A stretch of DNA of 64,000 nucleotides from Burkholderiales bacterium. Its GTDB lineage: Bacteria > Pseudomonadota > Gammaproteobacteria > Burkholderiales > SG8-41. The stretch covers positions 62,001 to 126,000 of the forward strand of contig JAIEPF010000021.1 in NCBI GenBank assembly GCA_019749945.1. Direction: 5' to 3'. Made by a program: the position numbers and the translations under genes. Shown one piece after another: positions 25,390 through 34,329 of the stretch (within the stretch, counting starts at the first letter, position 1; every line of letters starts with the position of its first letter). A model generated the notes under the pieces. It was not told where the DNA came from and did not search any database. It saw nothing but the letters and a program-made list of their open reading frames with translations.

Positions 25390-27111
25390 ATGAGCAATCA
25401 AACAGGGCAATACGCCGCGCTGTGGCCGCGCGGCCCGCGCCAGGCCAAAGTCAAACCGCTGGCGAAACGCCTCGACACGCTGGACGGCAAAACCGTGGCC
25501 TGGGTCTGGGACTATGTGTTCCGCGGCAACGAGGTGTTCGAGCAGCTGGAGCAAAGCCTGCGCGCGAAATATCCCGGCGTGAAATTCCTGCACTGGGATC
25601 TGTTCGGCAACACCCACGGCAGTGACGAGCGCAACGTGGTCGCCAAGCTGCCGCAGAAGCTGCGCGAACTCGGCGCCGATGCCGTCGTCTCCGGGATGGG
25701 GTGTTGAGGGAGCTGCACGCCCGCCGTGTTGCGGGCCAGTGTAGCGGCAGAGTCGGTGGGTATCCCGTCGGCGACGCTGGTCTGCGAGAGTTTCATGACC
25801 CTGGCCAAGACGGCTTCTCAAGGGCTGGGGTATCCGAACATCGCGGTGGCCCCGGTGCGCGGCCACCCGGGGCTGCAGAGCAAGGAAGTGCTGCAGCAGA
25901 ATGTACGTGAACTGACGCTGGATGGTGTGCTGAATGCACTGTTCAAAACACCGGCGCTGGCGACGGTCGGCGGCGAGCCGGGTGCGCGCGACATCATCTG
26001 CAGCGGCAGCTTTGAGGATGTGAATGAATATTTCCTCCGGCACGAACTCTCCGACGGCCTGCCCATCGTGCCGCCGACGGTGGACAAGGTCGAAGCCTTT
26101 CTCCAATACACCGACCGCCAGGCCGATGAAGTGCTGGGTGTGCTGCTGCCCGACAACCGCGCGGCGACGGTGTGGAGTGTTGCGGTGAACGGCGTGATGG
26201 CGGGTTGCCGGCCGGAATACATGCCGGTGCTGGTGGCGGCGGTGGAGGCGATGGCCGACCCGGATTATGGTGTTGAACACAGCGGCAACACACCGGGCGG
26301 CGACAACCTGATCGTGTTGAACGGCCCGATCATCAAGGAGCTCGGTTTTAATTACACCCAGGGCGTGATGCGCGACGGTTTTCAGGCCAACACCAGTGTC
26401 GGCCGGTTCTGGAGATTGTACTTACGCAATGTCGCCGGGTTCCTGCCGCACAAGAATGACAAGGCCACCTTCGGCAACACCTGGCGCGTGGTGGTGGCGG
26501 AGAATGAAGATGTTGTCGCAAAAATCGGCTGGCCGCCGAATTGTGCGGACTATGGATACGCTGCCGGGACCAATGCGCTGTCGGTCGGCCGTTACACCGG
26601 CGGCAATCACATCTCGTCGGTGTCCGGCGCGACACCGGAAGAACTGCTGCCCTATATCGCCGACGCCGTGCTGCGCCAGTACTCGTGGCAGATCATGTTC
26701 AGCGTGGGCCAGGGTTACGACACGCTGCGGCCCTTGTTGCTGCTGTCGCCAATCATCGCCGAGACCATTGCCGCCGGCGGCTGGTCGAAACAGAAATTCC
26801 GTGAAGAACTGTTCAGGCGGGCGCGCATGCCGGCGCAGGAGTTCGAACGCATCCTGCGCGACTGGACGCAAAAGCCGACCTGGAACCTGACGGAAGAACA
26901 CAAGGCCGGGTGCATACCGGAAATTTTCCATGAGTCCGATGATCCAGAGCGTCTGGTGCCGATCGTGTGGCGGCCGGAGGATTTCCAGGTGGTGGTGACC
27001 GGTGACCTCGGCCGCAACAGCATTTATGTGTTTGCGCACAACGGCGTGCTCGGATTTCCGGTGGGCAAGGAAATCCATTTACCGAAAAACTGGAAAACCT
27101 TGCGTGGATAG
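25390..27111 (+). CDS. UGSC-family selenoprotein fused to an SDGLP/VMAGC domain
   Basis: A 573-residue protein if the TGA at 25705-25707 is read as selenocysteine. Frame 25390 runs without another stop to TAG 27111, and the TGA is the first codon of Sec106-Gly-Ser-Cys109, the motif that names the UGSC (seleno)protein family; a cysteine (Cys105) precedes it. Residues 1-185 are the UGSC domain ('KTVAWVWDYVFRGNEVFEQL', later 'ESVGIPSAT'). Residues 207-573 are a second domain with 'ELSDGLPIVPPT' and 'VMAGCRPEYMPV' (Cys273), homologous to the free-standing proteins at 52186 and 53251. A SECIS-like hairpin follows the TGA. Function unknown; a redox or reductase-like role at Sec/Cys is an inference. 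Confidence 0.88.
25705..25736 (+). promoter_or_regulatory. selenocysteine TGA and bacterial SECIS-like hairpin
   Basis: TGA 25705-25707 is followed by GCCCGC (25719-25724), a six-base loop CGTGTT and GCGGGC (25731-25736). The stem is perfect and can extend by a CAC/GTG pair across a small bulge. The loop begins 18 nt after the TGA and has G as its second base, matching the usual bacterial SECIS requirements (loop 16-37 nt from UGA, G among the first loop bases). All of this lies within coding sequence. Confidence 0.8.
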
Positions 27112-27601
27112 CCTGAATCAATTGCTGCCGCATGCCGTGCGCGTCACCCGGCTGCTGATCGCGCGCAAGCAGACCATCACCATCGCCGAATCGGCCGCGG
27201 GCGGCTTGATCAATGCCGCGCTGCTCGCCGTGCCCGGCGCCTCCGCCTGCTGCCGCGGCGGGCTGGTGGTCTACACCTACGAAATCCGCCGCGCATTGCT
27301 CGGCATCAGCGATGCCGATATGCAGGGCCTCACGCCGGCGACCGAAGCCTATGCCTTGCTCGCCGCGCGCCGCACCCGCGAGCGAGTGGGATCCGACTGG
27401 GCGCTCGCCGAGACCGGCGCGGCGGGCCCGACCGGCAGCCGTTATGGTTATGCCGCGGGTCACGCCTGCTTTGCGGTGGCGGGACTGGCGGAAGCTTCGC
27501 GCACGCTGGAAACCGGCAGCGCGGACCGTGTCGCCAACATGCATGCCTTCGCGGCGGCGGCGCTGGACCTGCTGGCGGAGGTGGTGGCGGCTACGGGCTG
27601 A
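27104..27601 (+). CDS. CinA C-terminal domain (nicotinamide-nucleotide amidohydrolase-like) protein
   Basis: A 165-residue stand-alone CinA C-terminal domain. The start GTG 27104 lies inside the end of the selenoprotein gene (8-base overlap), implying coupled translation. Family motifs are 'TITIAESAAGGLINAALLAV' (the usual is T(V/I)ATAESCTGG, here with Ala-Ala for Cys-Thr), 'YTYEIRRALLGI' and 'LAETGAAGPTG'. PncC-type enzymes deamidate NMN; the altered ESAAGG loop, which normally holds a catalytic Ser/Cys-Thr pair, leaves activity uncertain. Confidence 0.82.
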   Translation: MDSLNQLLPHAVRVTRLLIARKQTITIAESAAGGLINAALLAVPGASACCRGGLVVYTYEIRRALLGISDADMQGLTPATEAYALLAARRTRERVGSDWALAETGAAGPTGSRYGYAAGHACFAVAGLAEASRTLETGSADRVANMHAFAAAALDLLAEVVAATG

Positions 27602-27605
27602 GCCA

Positions 27606-28448
27606 TTGGAATGGTCGGTAATCCTTGCCTTGCTGGGCGCGGCGCTGCTGCATGCGTCCTGGCATGCGCTGATCAAAAACAGCGGCGACCCGCTGATCGG
27701 TCTGGCCGGCATGAACATGTTCAGCACCAGCGTTGCGCTGGTTGTGCTGCCCTTCGTCACTGTTCCGGAGGGCGGGGTGTGGATGATCCTGGCGCTTTCC
27801 GTGTTGCTCCACAACGGTTACAAGCTCGGGCTGGCCCGGCTTTATCGCCATGCGGAACTGAGCCAGGCTTATCCGCTGGCACGCGGCTTCTGCCCCATCC
27901 TCGCCACCGTGATCGCTTTTTTTGCGCTGGGGGAATCACCGACCGCGTACCAGCTGTTCGGCATTGTGCTGATATCCGGCGGAATTCTCGCCATGCGGCT
28001 GGACGAGGCGGATGCCAGGCCCGGCATGTCGCTGCTGTTCATCGTCTTTGTGACCGGATTGATGGTGGCCGCTTATACCGTGCTCGATGCCTATGGTGCG
28101 CGCCTCAGCGGCGACTGGCTGTCGTTTCTGGTCTGGCTGATGTTTCTGGATGGCCTGGCCTTCGTCGGACTGATATCGCTGCTGCGCGGCGGGACGCTGT
28201 GGACGACGGTTTGCCGGGAATGGCGGCTCACGCTGATTTCAGGTTTTCTCGGTGTGACGGCGTTTTCGGTTTTTCTGTGGGCGCTGAGCCGCGGGCTGAC
28301 CGGCGGTGTGTCGGCGCTGAGGGAAACCAGCGTACTGTTTGCCAGCCTGATCGGAATATTGATCTACAAGGAGCGCTACTCGCTCCGCAAGCTGGCCGGG
28401 ATTGTATGCATTACCGCGGGAATCATCACGTTTGCCCTTCGAGTCTGA
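27606..28448 (+). CDS. EamA/DMT-family transporter
   Basis: A 280-residue inner-membrane protein with about ten hydrophobic segments in two EamA repeats. The start is TTG 27606, 4 nt after the previous stop; no ATG in this frame gives the first helix (LEWSVILALLGAALLHASWH). Conserved family features are 'YPLARGFCPILATVIAFFAL' with 'GESPTAYQLFGIVLISGGIL' in repeat 1 and 'LRETSVLFASLIGILIYKER' in repeat 2. DMT permeases export or import small metabolites. Co-transcribed with the UGSC selenoprotein, it could move its substrate or product. Confidence 0.86.
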   Translation: MEWSVILALLGAALLHASWHALIKNSGDPLIGLAGMNMFSTSVALVVLPFVTVPEGGVWMILALSVLLHNGYKLGLARLYRHAELSQAYPLARGFCPILATVIAFFALGESPTAYQLFGIVLISGGILAMRLDEADARPGMSLLFIVFVTGLMVAAYTVLDAYGARLSGDWLSFLVWLMFLDGLAFVGLISLLRGGTLWTTVCREWRLTLISGFLGVTAFSVFLWALSRGLTGGVSALRETSVLFASLIGILIYKERYSLRKLAGIVCITAGIITFALRV

Positions 28449-28926
28449 GTATCTGATGCCTGATTCATCCGCGCGCTTGCCGCCCCTCCATCCGGAGGCC
28501 CCTTATGCCTTCCCGGTTGAATTCATTGCCGGGCGGTCCTGCATGCACGGCAGGCCGGCATATTTCCGGGCGAATGAAATTGCCGGGCCGCGAACCGCCC
28601 TTGTTGCAATTTGCAGCCGGTTTTTTCCGCCTGCACCGCGGCCAGTAGCGGCGCGGTTGCTCCTACGATTTTATCGCGAGGGGTGGCCCGAAGCGGCCCC
28701 GGAACGCGTTGATCATGGATTAAAAACGGCTTGACGATCGCGCGCGGCCATAAGCCAAGGAAAGTATAAAAAGCAGGAAAACTTACATGCACGAACCGCA
28801 TGGAGGCGAGATGCAGAGCGGGCACAGCCGATTATGTTTCGCGGGTTGTGGACTATCCATTGGTCACAGGCATCCCTTCCCCTAAAATCAAGCGCACATT
28901 TTTCAAAGCCATTTGAGGGGAGTTTG
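28449..28926. other. intergenic region without a supported gene
   Basis: 478 nt between the transporter and amidohydrolase genes. An open frame of 110 codons overlaps the transporter end but lacks protein-like composition and a ribosome site. The stretch around 28650-28700 holds GC-rich complementary blocks (GGTTGCTCCTACGA, GGGGTGGCCCGAAGCGG) reminiscent of REP-type repeats. An AT-rich segment near 28760 could hold a promoter for the next gene. Confidence 0.4.
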
Positions 28927-29841
28927 ATGAGCGATACTGCGAAGGCTGTAGACCGGGACGGCATTCCGGTTTGTGATGGTCCGGATACCGCGCCGCGAAA
29001 ACCAAAACTCAAAGCACCGCCGGGAGCCATTGATTGCCACGCGCATATTTTCGGGCCGGTCGCCCAATACCCGTTTTCGCCGAAGCGCCTGTTTACACCG
29101 CCTGATGTGACTTTGGCGCAGTATCGTGCGCTGCTCGCCCTGTTGGGGATTGAAAAAGCCGTACTGGTCACCCCCAGTGTGTACGGTATGGATAACGAGC
29201 GCCAGCTCGATACGCTGAACGAGATGAAAGGCGCCTGGCGCGGGGTTGCGGTTGTGCCCACGGATGTCGCGGACAGGGAGCTTGAGCGTTTGCACAAAGG
29301 CGGCTTTCGTGGTGTGCGCGTGAACCTGTTCGCGAAAAGCGGGCTGATGCTCGACGATCTTGAAGCGATTGCCGCGCGTATTTCCGGGCTGAAATGGCAT
29401 GTTCAGCTGCATGCAGATGCACGCACCCTGGACGAGATCGCGCCGCGGTTGCGCAGGCTTCCGGTGGATGTGGTGTTCGATCATATGGGGCATGTGCCGG
29501 CGTCCGCCGGTGTCGGCAACAAGGGTTTCCAGGCGATGCTGGCGTTGATGAAGGAGGGGAAATTCTGGGCCAAGCTGTCGGCACCGTATCGGTTGTCGGA
29601 ACTGCCGTATCCCTGGCACGACGTGACGCCGTTTGCACAGGCCCTGATTGCGGCAGCGCCGGACCGGCTGGTATGGGGCAGCGACTGGCCGCATCCCGCC
29701 GTCCCCGGGCATATGCCGGCGAATTTTGTGATGCCCAATGACGGTGATTTGCTCGATATCCTGTCGCTGTGGACCGCCGACGCGGCAGTGCAGAAAAAAA
29801 TCCTGACCGACAATCCGCGGCGTCTCTACGATTTTGGTTGA
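28927..29841 (+). CDS. amidohydrolase 2 family protein (pyrone-dicarboxylate hydrolase-like)
   Basis: A 304-residue TIM-barrel hydrolase; ATG 28927 after GAGGGGAG. The first-strand motif is 'AIDCHAHIFGPVAQYPF' with His38-x-His40, later 'VFDHMGHVP' and 'VWGSDWPHP' with the catalytic-type Asp. The order and lengths match LigI, which opens 2-pyrone-4,6-dicarboxylate. With the Bug, RraA-family and aldehyde dehydrogenase genes downstream it resembles the end of a protocatechuate or gallate 4,5-cleavage route, but no LigJ hydratase is present, so another lactone is possible. Confidence 0.85.
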   Translation: MSDTAKAVDRDGIPVCDGPDTAPRKPKLKAPPGAIDCHAHIFGPVAQYPFSPKRLFTPPDVTLAQYRALLALLGIEKAVLVTPSVYGMDNERQLDTLNEMKGAWRGVAVVPTDVADRELERLHKGGFRGVRVNLFAKSGLMLDDLEAIAARISGLKWHVQLHADARTLDEIAPRLRRLPVDVVFDHMGHVPASAGVGNKGFQAMLALMKEGKFWAKLSAPYRLSELPYPWHDVTPFAQALIAAAPDRLVWGSDWPHPAVPGHMPANFVMPNDGDLLDILSLWTADAAVQKKILTDNPRRLYDFG

Positions 29842-29908
29842 GTTTTAATCTGCGCGAAGGCTGGTTTGGCTGGTATATGCGTCAGGATAAAAACAGGAGG
29901 AGGCAGGG

Positions 29909-30874
29909 ATGAGAAATTCTTTAGGTGGACGCCTGATTGCATCGTTGGCGCTGACCTTCGCGTTGAATGCGATGGCCCAGGATTACCCGAACCGCCCGAT
30001 CCGGATGATCGTGCCGCTCGCCCAGGGCGGTTCGGCGGACATCCTGGCGCGGGTGGTCGGCAACGACCTGGCGGAGCGCCTCGGCAAACCGGTTCTGGTC
30101 GAGAACCGCACCGGCGGTGGCGGGCATATCGGCTCGGAGTTTGTTGCCAAGGCGGCGGCTGACGGTTACACGCTGTTATCGGCGGGCATTCCGCAGGCCA
30201 TCGGCATGAGCCTGTACAAGAACCTGTCGTACGACATGGGCAGGGATCTGATCGCCATTACGCAGGGCGCGACGTTTCCCAGCGTGATCGTCGTGCATCC
30301 GTCGCTGCCGGTGAAAACCATGAAGGAGTTGATCGCGCTGGCCAAAGCACGTCCCGGAAAACTGAACTATGGCGCCAACACTGGCTCGCCCAACCATCTG
30401 GCCATTGAGCTGCTGAACGTGGGCAGCAATGTCAAGATGGTGCACATACCGTACAAAGGTGCGGGGCCGGTGGTGACCGATGTGATGGCGGGACATATCG
30501 AACTTGCTTCGCTGGGCCTGCCGCCGGCGTTGCCGATGGTGCAGGCCGGACGGCTGCGCGCAATTGCTGTTACCGGTGACAAAAGGTCTGCGCAATTGCC
30601 CGACGTGCCGACGGTCATCGAGTCCGGCATTCCGGGATACAACGTCACTTCGTGGTACGGTTTTTTTGCGCCCGCCCGTACACCAGCGGCAATCATTAAC
30701 CGGTTGAATACGGAAATCGTTGGTGTACTGAAAATGCCGGAAGTAAACAGAAAACTGGCGGCTCTGGGCGCGGATGTCACGCCGACCGGTGTCGATGAAT
30801 TTGGCAAGTTCGTGCGCGATGAAATCCAGAAGTGGGCCAAGGTCGTCAAGGCCTCCGGCGCAACCGCGGAATAA
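29909..30874 (+). CDS. Bug/TctC-family periplasmic solute-binding protein
   Basis: A 321-residue binding protein with AGGAGGCAGGG before ATG. The leader (MRNSLGGRLIASLALTFALN) is cut at AMAQ. The pocket loop AQGGSADI carries Gln instead of the usual Pro or Ala before the two glycines. Second lobe: ENRTGGGGHIGS. It lies between the amidohydrolase and RraA genes in one direction, which makes a lactone or tricarboxylate ligand plausible. Confidence 0.93.
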   Translation: MRNSLGGRLIASLALTFALNAMAQDYPNRPIRMIVPLAQGGSADILARVVGNDLAERLGKPVLVENRTGGGGHIGSEFVAKAAADGYTLLSAGIPQAIGMSLYKNLSYDMGRDLIAITQGATFPSVIVVHPSLPVKTMKELIALAKARPGKLNYGANTGSPNHLAIELLNVGSNVKMVHIPYKGAGPVVTDVMAGHIELASLGLPPALPMVQAGRLRAIAVTGDKRSAQLPDVPTVIESGIPGYNVTSWYGFFAPARTPAAIINRLNTEIVGVLKMPEVNRKLAALGADVTPTGVDEFGKFVRDEIQKWAKVVKASGATAE

Positions 30875-30890
30875 AGGATCGGGGGGCCCA

Positions 30891-31637
30891 ATGTCCGAAA
30901 TCAAACTCACCGGCAAGATCGCCCGCGAACGCATCGTGATGCTGGATATCCCGCGTCCGGGCAGGGAAATCATTGATGCCTTCCTCGCGCTGACCGACCT
31001 CGCCGGCACGGTGTCGGATGCGATGGACGAGCTCGGCATCCACGGCGCGATTCCGGCGGCGACGCTGCAGCCGATGCTGCCGGGGGCGCGCATGGTCGGC
31101 CCGGTGCTGACGGTGCGCAACATCATGCAGTCGGTGCCGCCGACGCTGGGCGCGATGGCGCGCCAGTCGAAACAGGCCGATATTGAAGCGCATAATCTGG
31201 CCAGGCCCGGCGATGTTTTGGTCATCGAAGGTGTCGCGGGCATTTCCAGCCTGGGCGGCAATTCGGCGAATGTCGGCAAACGTCAGGGTGAGGCTGGCGC
31301 GATCGTCGACGGCGCGACCCGCGATGTGGCCACCGCGCGCGGCATCGCTTATCCGATCTGGGCGCGCGGCGTGAGCCTGATCACCGGCAAGTGGCGTGTC
31401 GAAACCGTGGCCATCAACGGCCCGGTGCAGATCTGCGGCGTGCCGGTCAACGCCGGCGACCTCGCGGTGGCCGACGACAATGGCGTGTGTTTTATTCCAT
31501 GTGGGCGGATCAATGAGGTGCTGGCGCGCGCGCAGGCGCTGTCGGCGGGCGAGGAAGAGCGCAACCGTGACGTCGCCGCCGGCATGAGTGTGGTCGAGGT
31601 GGCGAACAAGGCCTACTTCAGGAAAATCGGCGGCTGA
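30891..31637 (+). CDS. RraA-like aldolase/regulator family protein
   Basis: A 248-residue protein of the RraA/HMG-CHA aldolase family. The signature 'EAGAIVDGATRDVATARG' supplies Gly, Arg and the Asp that binds the metal; 'VSDAMDELGIHG' marks the first helix. Class II aldolases of this fold (4-hydroxy-4-methyl-2-oxoglutarate/4-carboxy-4-hydroxy-2-oxoadipate aldolase) split tricarboxylates to pyruvate and oxaloacetate. Lying 16 nt after the Bug gene and downstream of a LigI-like hydrolase favours an aldolase role over RNase E inhibition. Confidence 0.88.
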   Translation: MSEIKLTGKIARERIVMLDIPRPGREIIDAFLALTDLAGTVSDAMDELGIHGAIPAATLQPMLPGARMVGPVLTVRNIMQSVPPTLGAMARQSKQADIEAHNLARPGDVLVIEGVAGISSLGGNSANVGKRQGEAGAIVDGATRDVATARGIAYPIWARGVSLITGKWRVETVAINGPVQICGVPVNAGDLAVADDNGVCFIPCGRINEVLARAQALSAGEEERNRDVAAGMSVVEVANKAYFRKIGG

Positions 31638-31775
31638 GCGAGCCGGCACAGTCTGGATTGCGGCAGGCGGATGTTCGGTGTGCGGGCCGCGACCTGCGCC
31701 GCGCTGAGCGCCAAAACCGTTTATCCTTCCGCTTCCCGCTCGTTTATTCATTTCATCACGCACAAGGGTTTTGCC

Positions 31776-33212
31776 ATGTCGTATCCGAATACGCTGCTCT
31801 ACATCAATGGCCAGTGGTGCCCCGCGGCTTCGGGCCGCACGCTGCCGGTGGTCAATCCCGCCAACCACCAGCAGATCGGCACCGTGGCCTACGCCGAAAA
31901 AGCCGACCTCGACCGCGCGCTGGAAGCCGCGGAACAGGGCTTCAAGTTGTGGCGCAAGGTGTCGGCGTTCGAGCGCAGCAAGGTGATGCGCAAGGCCGCG
32001 GAAATATTCCGCGAGCGCGCCGATGCCGTGGCAACGATGATGACCATGGAGCAGGGCAAACCGGTGGGCGAAGCGAAGCTCGAAGTTCTGGCCGGTGCCG
32101 ACCTGATCGACTGGTTCGCCGAAGAAGGCCGCCGCGCCTACGGGCGGGTGATCCCGGCGCGCGCCGAGGGCATTTACCAGCTGGTGGTGAAGGAGCCGGT
32201 GGGCCCGGTGGCCGCCTTTACGCCGTGGAATTTCCCGATCAACCAGGCCGTGCGCAAACTGTCGGCGGCGCTGTCGACCGGCTGTTCGATCATCATCAAG
32301 GCGCCGGAAGAAACCCCGGCCTCGCCGGCGGAACTGATCCGCGCCTTTGCCGATGCCGGTGTGCCGGCGGGGGTGATCAACCTGGTCTACGGCAGCCCGG
32401 CGGAGATTTCGAGTTACCTGATTCCGCATCCGGTGATTCGCAAGATCACCTTCACCGGCTCGACACCGGTGGGCAAACAGCTGGCGGCGATGGCGGGCCA
32501 GCACATGAAACGCGCGACCATGGAGCTGGGCGGGCATGCCCCGGTGATCATTTTTGATGATGCCGACATCGACATCGCGGCGAAAACCATGACCTTCATG
32601 AAATACCGCAACGCAGGCCAGGTCTGCGTGTCACCGACACGTTTCCTGGTGCAGGAAGGTGTCTACAAAAAATTCGTCGAGAAATTCGTCGAGGGCACCA
32701 AGGCGATCAAGGTCGGCGACGGTTTCGACAAGGACACAAAAATGGCGACGCTGGCCAATCCGCGCCGGCAGAGCGCGATGGTGGCCAATGTCGAGGACGC
32801 GAAAAAACGCGGCGGCAAGGTGCTGACCGGCGGTTATCCGATCGGCGAAAAAGGCAATTTTTTCGAGCCGACGGTGGTCACCGAACTGTCGACCGATGCG
32901 ATGGCGATGAACACCGAGCCCTTCGGCCCGATGGCGATCATCAATCCGTTCAAGACCTTCGATGATGCGGTGCTTGAAGCCAACCGCCTGCCGTACGGTC
33001 TCGCGGCTTACGCCTGGACCAAGTCGGCCAAAACCGCGAATGCGATCGCGGCACAGGTCGAAACCGGCATGATGACCATCAACCACCTCGGCTTCGCGCT
33101 GCCCGAAGTGCCCTTCGGCGGCGTCAAGGATTCGGGATATGGCTCGGAAGGCGGCAGCGAAGCCATCGAGCCCTATCTGATTTCGAAGTTCATCACGCAG
33201 GCGGGGTTGTAA
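31776..33212 (+). CDS. NAD(P)-dependent aldehyde dehydrogenase (succinate-semialdehyde type)
   Basis: A 478-residue aldehyde dehydrogenase. Catalytic Asn152 ('TPWNFPINQ'), Glu250 ('TMELGGHAP') and Cys284 ('[11 protein letters not shown]') are in place, as is the 'FTGSTPVGK' cofactor loop. The sequence pattern, including '[15 protein letters not shown]' at the end, is of the GabD-like branch. It would oxidise a semialdehyde to the acid, feeding the central pathway. It follows the RraA-like gene by about 140 nt. Confidence 0.92.
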   Translation: MSYPNTLLYINGQWCPAASGRTLPVVNPANHQQIGTVAYAEKADLDRALEAAEQGFKLWRKVSAFERSKVMRKAAEIFRERADAVATMMTMEQGKPVGEAKLEVLAGADLIDWFAEEGRRAYGRVIPARAEGIYQLVVKEPVGPVAAFTPWNFPINQAVRKLSAALSTGCSIIIKAPEETPASPAELIRAFADAGVPAGVINLVYGSPAEISSYLIPHPVIRKITFTGSTPVGKQLAAMAGQHMKRATMELGGHAPVIIFDDADIDIAAKTMTFMKYRNAGQVCVSPTRFLVQEGVYKKFVEKFVEGTKAIKVGDGFDKDTKMATLANPRRQSAMVANVEDAKKRGGKVLTGGYPIGEKGNFFEPTVVTELSTDAMAMNTEPFGPMAIINPFKTFDDAVLEANRLPYGLAAYAWTKSAKTANAIAAQVETGMMTINHLGFALPEVPFGGVKDSGYGSEGGSEAIEPYLISKFITQAGL

Positions 33213-33249
33213 CGCCCTTTGGTGGAAGACGGCGGCAGGGCGGCCTGGC

Positions 33250-34218
33250 TTATTGCGCCACGATGCCTGCTTTGCGCAGAACGGTGGCGAAGGTGGCGGT
33301 GTCCGCCAGGATCAGCCGCGAAAATTCTTCCGCCGTGCCGCCCAAAACGTCGAATCCCTGGCTGGTTAGTTTTTGCCGCGTGTCTCCGGTATCCAGGGCT
33401 TTGTTGACATCGGCATTGATTTTCTGGATCACCGGCTTCGGCGTGCCGGCCGGCACTACGAAGCCGAACCAGTTCTTGAATTCATAGCCGGGAACACTTT
33501 CCGCAAGAGCGGGAATCTGGTCAGCCACGGCAGACCGCCTGGCGGAAGTGATGCCGAGGATGCGGATGCGGCCGCTGCGGTGCAGCGGCAGAAGATTGGG
33601 CAGTCCGGTCATCACGAGCGGGATCTGGTTTGAAACGACGTCCATCATCGCGACGTTACCCCCCTTGTAGCTGACGTGGGTAATGTCGATGCCGGCCATC
33701 GCTTTGAATATTTCGCCCGCCAGATGCCCGCCGCTGCCGATGCCGGCCGTGCCGTAAGCCAAAGATCCCGGCCGGGCCTTTGCAATATCGAGCAGTTCCC
33801 TGACAGTATTTGCCCTGAAACCGGGGTTCGTGCCCAGCGCCATCGGCTGTTCGGCAATCAGGACGGTTGCGGCGAAGTCACGCGTTGCGTCATAAGGCAG
33901 CTTCTTGTGCAGGGCGGGGTTGGCGGCGAGCGCGTTTGGGGACAGATAAATGGTGTATCCGTTGGGGCTGGCCTTGGCGGCGGTTTCCGTGGCGATGATC
34001 GTGGCGCCGCCCGGCCGGTTATCCACCACGACCTGCTGCCCCCACAGTTCGGTCAGCCGTTGTGACACCACCCGGGCCACCAGGTCGAATGTTCCGCCGG
34101 CAGCGAAGGGCACGATTACCCTGACCGGTCTTGCCGGATAGGTTTCAGCCGCCGCGGCTGCCGTGTGGCAACCGAGAAGCAGCAGGACAAAGACGGTTTT
34201 CCAAAACGTGTGTTTCAT
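33250..34218 (-). CDS. Bug/TctC-family periplasmic solute-binding protein
   Basis: A 322-residue binding protein; ATG 34218 after GGAGGAGGCC. The leader has LLLLGCHTAAAAAE, so an LGC lipobox is possible as well as a plain cleavage after AAAA. The pocket loop AAGGTFDL is unusual in having Phe before Asp. Second lobe: DNRPGGATIIAT. It is divergent from the enolase-superfamily gene at 34330, and the shared promoter region holds a 15-bp palindrome, so both are probably controlled by the GntR protein encoded at 35412. Confidence 0.92.
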   Translation of the reverse strand: MKHTFWKTVFVLLLLGCHTAAAAAETYPARPVRVIVPFAAGGTFDLVARVVSQRLTELWGQQVVVDNRPGGATIIATETAAKASPNGYTIYLSPNALAANPALHKKLPYDATRDFAATVLIAEQPMALGTNPGFRANTVRELLDIAKARPGSLAYGTAGIGSGGHLAGEIFKAMAGIDITHVSYKGGNVAMMDVVSNQIPLVMTGLPNLLPLHRSGRIRILGITSARRSAVADQIPALAESVPGYEFKNWFGFVVPAGTPKPVIQKINADVNKALDTGDTRQKLTSQGFDVLGGTAEEFSRLILADTATFATVLRKAGIVAQ

Positions 34219-34275
34219 GCGGCCTCCTCCAAGGATTGAGGTCGAGGACAAATTGTTGTAAGGTCCTTCAACTCA

Positions 34276-34290
34276 TACGTATGATACGTA
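34276..34290. promoter_or_regulatory. GntR-type operator palindrome, copy 1
   Basis: TACGTATGATACGTA is a perfect 7-1-7 inverted repeat in the 111-nt gap between the divergent Bug and enolase-superfamily genes. A near-identical site lies at 36233-36247 in front of the GntR gene and the TauD gene. The only plausible local regulator is the GntR protein at 35412-36173. Confidence 0.75.
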
Positions 34291-34329
34291 AGTTCCCGGC
34301 CGCTTGCCAACACAAGGTGAAACCCCATC

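Noticed and set aside
25726-27111. A separate gene starting at GTG 25726 after a short gene ending at TGA 25707.
   Set aside because: Both parts are in the same frame, the TGA lies in a UGSC motif shared with a second locus, the GTG falls in the loop of the SECIS-like hairpin, and there is no ribosome site for it.
28402-28734. A 110-codon gene after the EamA transporter.
   Set aside because: It starts inside the transporter gene, has no ribosome site and a Pro/Arg-rich translation without domain features.
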